64,000 nt of DNA from the NCBI GenBank assembly GCA_014218235.1, contig CM024753.1, positions 188,704,348-188,768,347 on the forward strand. Direction: 5' to 3'. Shown piece by piece: positions 1 through 11,396 of the stretch. The stretch is from Colocasia esculenta. Lineage: Eukaryota > Streptophyta > Magnoliopsida > Alismatales > Araceae. How positions within the stretch are numbered: position 1 is the first letter of the stretch; every line of letters begins with the position of its first letter. The notes beneath the pieces were generated by a model. That model was given only the letters and a program-made list of their open reading frames with translations. It was not told the origin of the DNA and did not search any database. Made by a program: the position numbers and the translations under genes.

Positions 1-1075
1 GTCAGGTCTACTTGCAGTAAGATAGAGGAGTGAGCCAATCATACCTCGGAAATGTTTAGCATCTACCGGTTTACCTTTCTCATCACTTTCTAGCTTAATG
101 CTTGTGCTCATCGGTGTTGAGGCAGGTTTTGCAGTTTCAAACTGAAATCTCTTGAGAAGCTCTTTAACGTATTTTTCTTGGTTTATGAAGAAGCCATCTT
201 CCATTTGCTTGACCTGCAGACCAAGAAAAAATTGAAGCTCCCCCATTAAGCTCATCTCAAATTCACTGTGCATATGATGTGAGAATTCTTCACAAAGTGA
301 TGGGTTAGTAGAACCAAAGATTATGTCGTCCACATACACTTGAACAACAATGATGTGTGTGCGAACTTTCTTTGTAAAGAGAGTTTGGTCTACTTTACCT
401 CGTGAGTAGTTTTTGCTTACCAGAAATTGGCTTAGCCTGTCGTACCAAGCTCGGGGTGCCTGTTTCAAACCATAGAGAGCCTTGTGCAATTTGTATACAT
501 GGTTTGGTTTGTCATGAAGTTCAAAGCCAGGTGGTTGAGAGACATAAACTTCCTCTTTGATGTAGCCATTTAAGAAAGCAGTTTTAACATCCATTTGATA
601 TAGTTTGAACTTGTTTGAGCATGCATAAGCTAACAAGATTCTGACTGCTTCTAGTCTAGCTACAGGTGCAAAAGATTCTTCAAAATCCACACCAAATTCC
701 TGATTATACCCCTTTGCAACCAGTCTAGCCTTGTTTCTCACCACCTTTCCCTCTTCATTTAGTTTATTCCTAAAGACCCATCGTGTTCCAATTACAGAAA
801 TTTCGGGGGTTTTAGGAACTAAGCTCCAGACATTGTTTCTTTGAAATTGACCTAGCTCCTCATGCATAGCATCAATCCATGAATTTTGTTTAAGGCTTCT
901 CAACATTTTTAGGCTCCACTTGAGAGACAAAGGCTAAATGATCCTGTTCAACTATTTGATGAACTTGAGACCTAGTTTGAACTGAATCATTTATGTTACC
1001 TATGACATTCTCAAGTGGATGAGCTTTAGAGTACCTCACACTTGTGATTGTTGAAGGACCGGGTTGATCTTGCAC
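1..1075 (-). pseudogene. Copia B pol, reverse transcriptase part
   Basis: The complement of this stretch encodes the copia reverse transcriptase. Reading from high to low coordinates I see the DVKTAFLNG region, the LYGLKQAPRAWYDRL motif, the catalytic YVDDIIFGS box near 320-350 and, at the very edge, the RGMIGSLLYLTASRPD motif that precedes RNase H. The catalytic YVDD aspartates are present. The frame differs from the integrase part upstream (junction near 890-1080), so at least one frameshift separates them. The gene is cut by the window edge. The YVDDIIFGS variant is common in SIRE-type elements (family knowledge). Confidence 0.9.
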
Positions 1076-2838
1076 TTCGAAGTCTGTTCTGGAGGAGGGG
1101 TGGCTGGAGGACTTCCATGTTGTGGATCTTGTGCAGGTACTTCATCTTCATTTCTGAACAGAAATCCGTCATCTTCATCATTGTACCTGCGTAGATAGCC
1201 ATTGATTATTGTTGGAACTGACTTAGAGATTGTGTTTGGTTTTCTTTGCAGTTCTTCATGTGTTGTATCTTCAGTGTCATCTTGAAACCTGTAAGGATTA
1301 GGACTGTTAGATTTGGTTTGAGATTCATCAAATACAACATGTGGAGTTTCTTCCACTTTTCTGGTTTTAAGATTAAACACTCTATAAGCTCTAGAGTGTT
1401 CTGAGTATCCAAGAAAAATACCTTTGTCGCTTTTGGCTTCAAATTTGTCCAGATCAATTTTATCATTGTTATGTATGAACACCTTTGAACCAAAAACTCT
1501 GAAGTGTCCAAGGGATGGTTTCTTACCTTTCAGAAGCTCATAGGGAGTTTTCTTGAATACCGGTCTTACCATGGCTCGATTGAGAATGTAGCATGACGTG
1601 TTTACTGCTTCTGCCCAAAAGGTTCTGGAGAGTTGATTTTCGATCAGAAGCGTACGAGCCATCTCCACCAAGGTTCTATTTTTCCTCTCCACAACCCCGT
1701 TTTGTTCTGGAGTTCTTGGGGAGGAGAACAAGTGTTCTATTCCTTGGTTCCTGCAGAAATCAGTGAAGGAGTGGTTGTCAAATTCTCCCCCGTGATCAGT
1801 GCGAATGGAGCATATCTTGTGGACATTTCCATGCTCAATTTTATTGAAGAAGTCTTCAAAAACATTCAGTGCATCATTCTTATGAGCCAGAAATTTCACC
1901 CAAGTGAACCTTGAAAAGTCATCTACAATGACAAAACCATACCGTTTGCCAGTGAGACTCAGTGTTCTAGTAGGTCCAAATAGGTCCATGTGCAACAGTT
2001 CATATGCTTTGGAAGTACTTACCGGTGCTTTCGATTTGAAGGATTTTCGGGTCTGTTTTCCCTGTGCACATGCATCACAGAAATTTTCATTTTTCTTGAA
2101 TGGAATTTCAGGAAGTCCACTTACAAGTTTGAGCCTCATTATCTTGTTCAAAACATTGTAACTCGCATGTCCAAGCCTACGATGCCACAATGTAAGCTCA
2201 TCCTGTTTATTTGCTACAAGACATAAATCATTATTTTCTGGATCATCCAAATCAACCATGTAGATGTTATTCATTCTTTTTCCAGAAAATTTGAGACTTC
2301 CTGTTTCCTTATCAAGGATTTGACATGAATCTGATTCAAAAACAATTTTATGGCCTTTATCACACAATTGACTTATGCTAAGCAAATTGTGATGAAGACC
2401 ATCAACTAATAGTACATTATCTATTGAGTTGGAGGCAAACTTACCAACCTTACCTGAGCCAATGATCTGGCCTTTGTTGTTACCTCCAAAGACAACGTGA
2501 CCTCCGTCTTTTTCCACGAGCAAACTGAATTTTTCTTTATCGCCCGTCATATGCCTCGAGCAGCCACTATCCAGGTACCATTTGTTTTGATTGTGTGCTG
2601 CTAGGCATTCCTGCACATGTGGATCAGACAAGAGGTTTGGTACCCAAATTACTTTGGGTGCCGTTTCATCATTCATGCCAAACAGTAAATGCTTTGGAAT
2701 CCAGATTTGTTTAAATTTCTGTTTTAGTGGATTGTTCCAGCATTGTTTTTCATTGTGCCCAATCTTTTTACAGATCTTACATGATGATGGCTTATGAACA
2801 ACAGTGGATTTTGGATTCTTAGTTGCATGCATAGGCAT
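1036..2838 (-). pseudogene. Copia B pol, protease and integrase part
   Basis: A 600-residue open stretch. Near the start is a CCHC knuckle (CKICKKIGHNEKQC, residues about 20-33) and a GPKVIWVP-like linker (here APKVIWVP). The aspartic protease follows with its WYLDSGCSRHMTGD active-site motif at about residues 86-99. The GAG-pre-integrase segment (LWHRRLGHAS, about residue 216) provides the zinc-binding histidines. The integrase core follows with its catalytic D (HMDLFGP), D (RTDHGGEFDN) and E (PEQNGVVERKNR) residues. It processes the polyprotein and inserts the cDNA. The stretch is open through all domains, which argues for limited age, but it is out of frame with gag and RT. The ATG at 2838 is internal to the ancestral polyprotein, not a true start. 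Confidence 0.92.
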
Positions 2839-3047
2839 CTTACCCTTTTGTTGCCTAGTGAGCTTAGCATTAGGAACTTGCTGTTTTGCCTTGGGACATC
2901 CCTGTTTGGGGTTGGTAGCAAACTCCTTAAGCTTAGTTGGAACAAATTTGGTAGCCTTAGGTTCCTGGTTTTTGCCCTTGGTTTGATTTTTCCTTTTCCT
3001 TGAGGGATTTTGATTGCTAGAACTTGGGATAGGATCAGTGAAATTAG

Positions 3048-4614
3048 TTAGCAGATTTTTCCTGTTTCCTTTGGCTTGGGATTTTGAAACCCAATCCCAT
3101 GTCTAGCAACAAACACATTGGATCCTAAGATTGCATCTAGATTCTGTTTGCTCTTGACAAAACTAGATAGATCCTTTGTTTTGCCTTTCAATTCCTTTTC
3201 AGCTTTTTCCAATTTCTCTTTTAGATCAGTATGCTCATTGTTTAGAGTTTCAAGGAGGTTCATTAGATCATCTTTCTCTTTTTGAGCTTCTTGAAGCTTA
3301 ATTTTCATGCTATCCATCTCTTCACTGTGTGTTTGTTCATCTATTTTCATCATGTCAATTACCTTATTCAGAGATTCAATTTCATCATTATTATCAGTTT
3401 CATGAATAAGGAAATTAACTTTCTTCTTGAGTGCTTTATTTTCTGATTTGAATTGACGGAATTTTTCAAAAAGGACAGTGTATGCTTCTTCCCATTCAGC
3501 AGTAGAAAAAGACTCAAAGGAAGAATTTACCTCAGAGGAGTCATCACTCCTTGCCATAAGACAGTGAATCTCGTCATCTCCTGAGGTAGCTTGACTTTTT
3601 TCATCATCGTCTTCATCACTCCATGTAGCCAGCATTGCTTTGGCTTTCTTGAAGACGAACTTGTCCTTTTTCAGTTTCTTCTTGAGCTCGGGGCACTCTC
3701 CTCTCATGTGTCCCTGCTTCTTGCACTCATAGCACACAACATCAGATTTTTTATTGGACGAATCAAACCTGTTGGTGCCTTTTTGGAAAGGTTTGGAGTT
3801 TCCTGAACCTCTTCTCTTGAATTTTAAAACTTCTTAAACTGTCTAGTGAGCATGGCCATTTCATCATTCTCACTATCAGTAGAGGTTCAGACTCAGACCC
3901 TTCCTGTTGGGCATTCTTTTTGGAATCTGAAGATACTTTATTTGAGGCCTTCAAGGCAATTGACTTCCTTGGATTCTCTTCAGTTTCTTTTCTTTTTACA
4001 TTTAGTTCATAAGTCATGAGAGATCCAATCAATTCATCCACTTTCATTGTTGAAAGATTCTTGGAATCCTCGATGACAGTGACTTTGGTGTTCCATGAGG
4101 ATGGAAGAGACCGAAGTATCTTCCTCACCAAATCACTTTCTGAGATTCCTTCTTAAGACCTTTCAATCCATTATAAGTACCATGAATCTAGCAAACATGT
4201 CAGAAATTGTCTCATCACGGTTCATCTTAAACATTTCATATTCTGAGACTAACATGCTTACCTTGGATTCTCTCACCTCAGACGTACCTTCATATATCAA
4301 CTCGAGCTTGTCCCACATCTCCTTAGCTGAGGTGCATGTGGAGACTCTCGAGTATCCTTTGGGTGGACCGCGCACTGCATCATGTTGAGGGCGCTCCAGT
4401 TGAGTGTCCCTTTTGCAATCTGGTCCTTGGTCCATGTATCTTCGTCTTGAGGCAATCCATATGGTCCTGTTCTGACTATCTTCCACAATTCATAGTTTTG
4501 TGCTCGTAAAAACACCTGCATGCGGTTTTTCCAATATGGATAGTCAGTGCCATCAAAGAAGGGTGGCCTGGTCACAGAGTGTCCCTCGGCCATATACCCC
4601 TTGGTAGATTCCAT
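3048..4614 (-). pseudogene. Copia B gag, frameshifted
   Basis: Gag starts at the ATG at 4614, about 75 bases inside the primer site, with the SIRE-type opening ...SVTRPPFFDGTDYPYWKNR. The UBN2-type capsid domain follows (VRKILRSLPSSW near 4130, DELIGSLMTYEL near 4050). A CCHC knuckle CYECKKQGHMRGEC lies at about 3695-3734. A long acidic/basic coiled coil (about 3150-3500) and the conserved tail KSKQNLDAILGSNVF then follow. Pieces lie in at least three frames (4614-4297, 4486-4163, 4131-3763, 3737-3048), so several single-base indels have broken it. The long coiled-coil Gag is typical of SIRE elements. Confidence 0.88.
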
Positions 4615-4675
4615 TTGATCGTGAATCTCCTGATCGTTAGATCAAATAGATAAAGCAATAAATCGGAGAAACCAC

Positions 4676-4687
4676 GCTCTGATACCA
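4676..4687 (-). other. Primer binding site of copia B (initiator-Met type)
   Basis: The complement reads TGGTATCAGAGC, the usual copia primer site matching the 3' end of plant tRNA-Met. It lies two bases inside the LTR edge at 4690 and fixes the orientation of the element. Confidence 0.92.
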
Positions 4688-4689
4688 AT

Positions 4690-6013
4690 TGAAGGGTTGC
4701 GGAATTCCCAATATGGTAATCTAGAAGGGGGGTTGAATAGATTACTGCCTCTTAAAAACTATTATCACGTTCTTTTTCTTAAAGCATAGATTATCAAGAC
4801 AGTATCAAGATCTAAACTATGTGTAGATGATGTAGAAACCTATCTAGTGTGTGAATATGCAACGTGTCTATCAAACATCTATCGTAGAAATGATCAAACC
4901 ACGAGACACGCAGATTTACGTGGTTCGGAGTACACAACAGTGTATCCTACGTCCACGGCACACACACACACACAGAGTAAACTGCTTATGAGCGAGTTCA
5001 GTGACTACAACTCACACACACACACGTGTTTTCTGATGTGCACCCACGATCAGAACAACACACACACGTGATCTCAAGCACAAGAGACGCTTGAATCACA
5101 CAAACACACACACAGTTGATGAGAATTATGAAACAGGAAGAGTTCAGAGCGTAGGAGTAAATCCTAATGTGGAACTCTTCTGAGAACGCCTGGATGGAGT
5201 TCAAACTTCGACTTGAGTGCTCTGGACTGATGGAGAAGGTTGAATCCACGACGATCTATCTTCAGTACTGCAGGATCAACTGATCTTTCGGTCTCTGCAC
5301 TGCAGACTTGAAGCAGAGCAGCAGCAACTTCTTTTCTCTTGGACTTGGCTTTAGGGTTTTTGGTTGTGGCTGCTTCTGTATGAGATTCTCTTCAAAAAGA
5401 TGCTTATATAGTTGTGTTTTCATGTGGAGAGTCGTGGGACTTGAAAAACACAATCTTGGATATGAAGGAAGGTTTCCGTATTTGAAGATCCTCTGCATCT
5501 GTCGACAGGTTCTGAGTATCTGTCGACAGATTGCAACAGATTTGCAACAGACAGACTTCAGGTTGCTCTGGTCTGTGGCATCTGTCGACAGGCGATATCC
5601 ATCTGTCGACAGGCAGAGACAGTTTTGCCAAAACACAGAACTCTGGTATTTCTGTCTGCGACATCTGTCGACAGGTCTCTGAGAGTCTGTCGACAGGTGC
5701 TCTCAGTACTCTTCAGTCTGATCACAACTGCGGCATCTGTCGACATATGCCTTTGGGTCTGTCGACAGGTACATGTATACTCTGTGATTGTGATCATTTT
5801 CTCATGATTTGAGAAGGTTTGGTTATATGCATTTGTACCTGCATGATAAAACATGTATAGTTAGGTATAATGTAGACATAGATAAACCAAATATTGTATC
5901 ATCTTAATTGACATGTATGAAACCTCAATTCAACTCATCATCATTAAAAACATTGTTGACTTCATTATCACTTAGAGTGTGAATTCACTTAGTTTCCAGA
6001 ATATGAACCAACA
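4690..6013 (-). repeat. 5' LTR of copia B with an array of TGTCGACA palindromes
   Basis: A 1.32-kb LTR bounded by TG...CA (tgaaggg on the plus side, and tgttggttc at the sense start). It contains (CA)n-rich patches at about 4963-5115. It also carries eight copies of the palindrome TGTCGACA, usually within CTGTCGACAG, between 5499 and 5768 (starts at 5499, 5520, 5582, 5603, 5665, 5687, 5737, 5759, counting the flanking C). Antisense and sense ORFs in this area are by-products of the repeats. Confidence 0.85.
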
Positions 6014-7608
6014 AATACCACTACACTGCAATAACTTAATCAACTTTAATCAATAAACGGCAAAAAACCACACCAGGTGTTATGTGCTAAAAGTAGGAAA
6101 ACGCCACCCACGAAAACTGGTTCGCGACACCAGCTACTGACCCAGCCAAACCACACAAAGATACCTCTCAGTCTCACAGCCACGGACTAAAGGTCAGCTG
6201 CCGCTCCACTAGAACAAGTCAAGAAACTGGGAGACCAACCAACACCACCCCTGCGGACAACACTGCCGCAAGCCATATCTGCACCCTTAGGATCGGCCCG
6301 AGCTCCTTAAAGTGAGGTACTGGAAAACAAGACTAGCTGGGGCCCAGTACGTCTATGGTGTCCTTAACCCCCAACCACGAGCGCGCTACAAGCGACAAAC
6401 ACAAACTCTCACAAGTCAATGTCCTACTGCCACCTTTCCCTCAGTCGGACGTACAACTCTACACAAGAGTAAGGGTGTCCAGAAGACGACACAAATCTCG
6501 ATGGTACACAAGTACTGGGACAAGCCTCGAGCACTCATGTGCCTGGCTCACACAAAACCTGGGGCTCCCAATTGAAGAGGTAACCACGGTAGGCGTCGTA
6601 CTACTCGCCACGCACACACAAGCCACATGAACACCGCTCAAACCACGTGAACACCATGCTCCTCGAGCGCTACAGGTGCCATTGCACCGCTAACCATTGC
6701 CATGCACAACGCAAATCGATAATCCGATAACGACATAACCATGCACAAGCATATAGCCCTCGGGACCCTTAAGGCGACAGAGTCTTCTATCGCCTTCTGA
6801 ACGCGACACCTCGATATGTTGCGTTCAGAAGCAGAATGCGATGGGTCGGGCTGTCGCGTTCAGAACGCGACACCCGAGTCCGTCGCCTTCGCAAGCGAAC
6901 CCTAATCTGGGAACCTCTCTCCAAATTTCCACACAACCATGTAAAACACTGATGTAATCATTCAAACATGCCCTACACATTTCCTAACATGGTATCTAAC
7001 ATTTATAATACAAATAACAAATCTAACATGCATCACATGCAACCCACAGCGCAAACGGGTAGAATCTCCCTACCTTCGCGAAGAACGTGAAGAACGGCGA
7101 TGCCCCGGCATTTCCCCCCGTCCGTGCAACGTCCTCGCGGCGAGACCATGCCGAAAATGACCCTAAAACGTCGGATCGCCCAAGCTCCACCGCAAAACCT
7201 CCTCCCTGGCCGAGCAGAGCTTTCTGAGTCTGTTCGGCCGACCTCAACTAAAAATGCATCACAGTTGAGAACGCGACGCTGTACCGTCGCGACATGAACA
7301 CGACGCAGGAGGCCGTCGCCTTCCCACTATCGACGTCAGCAAGTCCGCCCGGCAGGCGACACGCGGCAGACATGCAGACGAAGACCTCAAACAGCGGTAA
7401 CCAGAACGCGACACCCAGGGTCGTCGCGTTCAGGTCGCGACACCCAGCCCTGTCGCGTTCACAAACAGTGAACCAACAGGTGCTTTGGGCCCGAACTGTC
7501 GGCCCACAAAGCCCCGAAAACCTGCGTAAACACTTGTAACACACACTAATGGGCCACACACTGGCCCAACAACCACTAAGCCATGATCCGAATGGTCAAT
7601 ACGCTACA
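6014..7608 (-). mobile_element. Truncated Tekay-type LTR (copy 1)
   Basis: The reverse complement aligns by eye with 11397 to about 13500, for example around 6140-6480 against 12900-13290 and 7440-7608 against 11397-11590. The sense start TGTAGCG at 7608 matches the start of the solo LTR at 11397. The left part is cut by copia B and must continue beyond the window. It carries repeated GAACGCGACA/TGTCGCGTTC palindromes (about 6770-6900 and 7265-7460). No gene is supported in it, and the ORFs of 60-100 codons here are not conserved with the other copy. Confidence 0.82.
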
Positions 7609-7699
7609 ACTTGGGTTCTGGTGAGATTTTCATTTTTTTTTCATTCTCTCCACTTACTTTCCTTGTAGCCTTAGTTATGAAGCCTTCATCTTGAAATTG

Positions 7700-9761
7700 A
7701 CTACAAGGATCCCTGCATCCAGCATTCAAGCAGCACATTTCGAAACCCAAACTTGTTTGGGTCCTAAGGATCTACCATGCATCTGCAACAATGATTTTTG
7801 AATCCAAAATGATTTTATATTGGGTGCATTTTTCTGAAGACTAGAAACATGAGCATCTTAGTTTCTAATCTTAGAGCTATAGGAATAGAATGCACCACTG
7901 ACATATTGAACATTTTGTCTTCTATTTTTCAGATTTTTATCATTGAGATTTTTAACATGGAATTCAGAGAAATTTTTTTGTGCAACAATCATGTTTATAT
8001 GTACATGGAATTTATGAGTATTTTCAACATAAACATGATGTTCATTCCTATGCACATTAGGATGTGTATGAGTACGAAATTTTTAGCATGCACAAGATCA
8101 TGATTTCTATGCCAACAGTCCTTAGACAAATGTCCATGTTTAAGACATGTGAAGCACTAAACTAGATTGGCGTGAACATGAGATTATTCTTTTTATTTTT
8201 ATTCACAGCAGAATTTAGTAAGATGACCAGGTCTATTGCAATTATAGCAAATGGGAGAGTTTCTTACCTGATAGTTACCTTGGCATGAGTACATGTGCTA
8301 GAGTCCCTGAATCCCTCTTGAGTACCTTTGATTATCCTTGGGTTGAAAGGGAGGAGGTGGTACCCGTTGGTAGCTCTTGCATGATGTGGAGTTGGAGATT
8401 GCCTTGGAGCTTTCTGGGCTGATAGAGGAGGTGTTGAAACCTTGTAGAAACATGTTTTCTTTTCCATTTTCTTTTTCTGATTTTCAATTGAAACAAGGTT
8501 CTTCCTATTTGGAGCATTTTATTCAATTTGTCATTGTTTTTTGAACATTTTTTTGAGCATGAATTAACAAATTTTTTCTTTAGGTGCAACAGAATTATTG
8601 TTCATAGAAACATTGACAAATGAGGTCTGGTTTTGTTTTCAAAATTCTTTTTGCTCAAGGGGTTAAATCATAAACCTTTCTTTTGGAAATTGACTTTCAT
8701 ACCAAGAAGATTATCCAAATTTTGAGTTCCTTGAACAAACTTAGACAAAGTAGATTTTAAACTATCAACAGTATTGTTCAATACAGAAATTTTCTTTTCA
8801 GAATTTTGATTTTGCTTAACAACCACTTCAAGTTCATTTGTCGATTTTCCTTTTGTAGCTTTCAATGCAGCAGTTTCCTTTTCTGAAGTTTGAAGTTTGT
8901 TTTGCATGACATTAAAACTATTTTCATCTTCTTCTTTTCATCTTAAAATTGAGCAATTATTTTTCCAAATCAGCAATTTATTACGTAAATTGCTAAACCA
9001 TTGTCCAAAGGTTTGTCATGCAGCATGCATTCAATCTTCTTTTTCAGATGATGATTTTCTTCAACCAAATGTTAAACTTTTCATTTATTGATGATCATGA
9101 GCCATATTGGAAATTTGCTTGGTTAATTGATCATTGTCAAGTTTAAGGTTTTCATTAAGATCAATCAAATTTTCATTCTCTTCTTTTAAATCAACAACTT
9201 CAGATTCTAATAGCTCATGATTTTTCTTTAATCCACTCAATTTGTTTTCACAAATGTTGACTTCATCTTTCAAATTCTCTTTCTCAAAATTTAACTTTTC
9301 AATTTTATTTTTCAAGTATTCATTCTCAATTTTCAGTTCTTCATTTTCTTCATAGAAGGCTTGATGGTTATCAGTTTTCATCTCATTTATCTCCAGTTGA
9401 TCCTTCAGCTTCTTATTTTGATATTTAATTTTTTTAATTGTTTGCACATGTGCTCATAGCATTCTATCAGTTCATCATAAGATATATCATTCTCTGAGTC
9501 AGTATCAGACATTGATCTATCAAATGGATCTGAACCAGATCTACCTGAATTTTGAGACTTTCTCAACTTTTCTGACAAATGTGATCCTTCAGATTTATTT
9601 GAGCTAGGAGAACCTTTCGATCTGCCATGAGCCATGAAGTATTTGTCCTTGGTTTTCTTTCCAATCTTGCTTGTCTTCATAGAAGAGTCCTGCATTTTAT
9701 CATCATTGTCATCAAACCCAATAATCATAGGTCTATTTATGATACTTGAGAATTTAGCCAT
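7700..9761 (-). pseudogene. Copia A gag / gag-pol remnant lacking the capsid domain
   Basis: The reading starts at the ATG at 9761 with a SIRE-like opening (MAKFSSIINRPMI) but then goes straight into the acidic/lysine region (SKIGKKTKDKYFMA). The UBN2 capsid domain is missing. Coiled-coil segments follow (9447-9085, 8907-8668), ending in VQGTQNLDNLLGM, the counterpart of the conserved SIRE tail. Two CCHC knuckles are readable at about 8235-8200 (CYNCNRPGHLTKFC) and 8150-8110 (CFTCLKHGHLSKDC). A GPKQVWVSK linker near 7750-7780 follows. Several frame changes separate these pieces. Pol itself is absent because the element is truncated at 7609. Confidence 0.75.
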
Positions 9762-9970
9762 ATTTCTGAGTTTGTTTCAGATGATTAGACCAATCAACAA
9801 TTATCAACTCTGCTCAAGACTATAAATACAATGGAGATCAAACAACGAATCAGATCAACAGAATATTGAGTCTGATCAAAAAGCAATCAATCAGTTCAAG
9901 CAGATCGGATGATGTTTCAAAAGCTTAACCAAAAGCAATCAAATCAGATCAGAGTCAGATATAAACCCGC

Positions 9971-9982
9971 TCTGATACCAAT
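9971..9982 (-). other. Primer binding site of copia A (Met type)
   Basis: The complement contains TGGTATCAGAGC within about 9969-9980, directly left of the LTR edge at 9983. It uses the same primer type as elements B and C. Confidence 0.85.
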
Positions 9983-11396
9983 TGTTAGAATCAGATATTC
10001 ATAATGGCAAAATCTAGAAGGGGGGTTGAATAGATTTGCAGCGGAAACTTAAGTAATTTAAAAGTTCCTTCAGATTAAGAGATCTACTCAATTAAAACCC
10101 CTCTGATCTGATGCAATGTGAGAATTTAAAATTTAAGAAACATTTTATCAATTAGTTTAAGCATCAAACATGTGATTGATGTGTGTGAACAAATTAATAA
10201 GTAATGTGTAGACGAAATCCCTATGCATACATCTACCGCAACACAAGATCAAACCACAGTGCACAATGGATTTTTAGGTGGTTCGGAGATCACATCTAGT
10301 GACTCCTACATCCACCCCTCACACAGTGAACCCACACTACTCAGAGTTGAGTACAATACACACACTTGAGCATAACAGCTCAAACACACACTAGATCAAG
10401 TCCACAAAAGATCAGATCCTCTAGCCTTGATCTGATCAACGCACCACATACAAATTAGATCTGTGCATAAGCCAGCATAGATCACATCACACACACTATG
10501 ATCGTACAGAACACTTGTACATATCACAAGGCACAAACTCACACATAATCCATGTATGATCTCAGTTCAGTACACACACACACAAATATATGAAATGAAT
10601 TAAGAAAGGTGTGAGTGAAGGAAGAAATATCTCTTCAAATATTGATATGATCACCACGATCACAGATCCACAGTGTTTTTCCTTGATATTGCTGCTGCAA
10701 CTTTTCTTCTTCTCCTTCTTTTTTTTCTTCTTCTTGGTCGGCGCTGCTTTGCTTTAGATCACAATCTTCTTCTTCTCCTCCTTCTTCTCCTCTTTATTCT
10801 CCTTCTTTTCCTTCTTCTTCTTCTTTTTCTTGGTCGGCGCTGCTCTACTTTAGATCACAATCTTTTGAAAGTTGCTGATCATATAAACAACTCCTAAGAT
10901 GCTCCCATAGTAACTCTGCTACTTCTCTTCTTATTCTGTTGATTTGATGAAGAATTTGACTTCTAATTGATCTCCTCAGATGAATTCACTGGTCTGCAAC
11001 CTCTGGAGCTCGAGCAGAGCACTGAAGAAACCCTATCTGGCCGCCATAGTCTTTCTTGGAGTTGTGTGGGCTCTTCCTTCGAAAAGGGGCAAGGGGCACC
11101 TTTTTATAGGTGTGTCCTAATCAATACACAATGTGGGAATCTGTGTGTATGAGAAAAGGACGCCCTAAGTGAGTGCACATGCTGCTCACGTGTTGGCGCT
11201 AGACCTGCGGTTGTCGACAGACGCACAACAACTATCAACAGCCACTGCGCAGATCATCTATCCAAAACCATGATCTTGAATGTTTGTCTGGGCTGTCGAT
11301 AGATGCCCAGTGTTGTCGACAACCACTACTCAACTTGGTTTTTCCAGAAGCTAAGTCTTGAGAACTTTGTCTGGGTTGTCGACATGTGATTTCTAG
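9983..11396 (-). repeat. LTR of copia A, first segment
   Basis: The LTR opens on the plus side with tgttagaatc after the primer site. It holds (CA)-rich patches (about 10320-10600), a (CTT)n/(TTC)n microsatellite stretch (about 10695-10830) and TGTCGACA palindromes at 11212, 11314 and 11377 plus a variant at 11294. It is cut at 11396/11397 by the solo LTR and resumes at 20579. Confidence 0.75.

Larger units (their letters stand above)
1..6013 (-). mobile_element. Ty1/copia retrotransposon B, SIRE-like, 3' part outside the window
   Basis: Minus-strand LTR retrotransposon read from its 5' LTR (right end, 6013) towards the left window edge. In order it shows 5' LTR, a Met-type primer site, gag with a CCHC knuckle, then protease, integrase and reverse transcriptase. 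The copia order (integrase before RT) and the GAG/pol motifs fit the SIRE/Maximus lineage. RNase H and the 3' LTR lie left of base 1. The base 6013/6014 junction follows a TG...CA LTR terminus, and bases 6014-6018 (aatac) should be the target duplication, whose partner is not visible. It is inserted into a Tekay-type LTR that continues at 6014. Gag is frameshifted, but pol reads open over long stretches, so the copy is fairly young but probably not autonomous. Confidence 0.93.
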
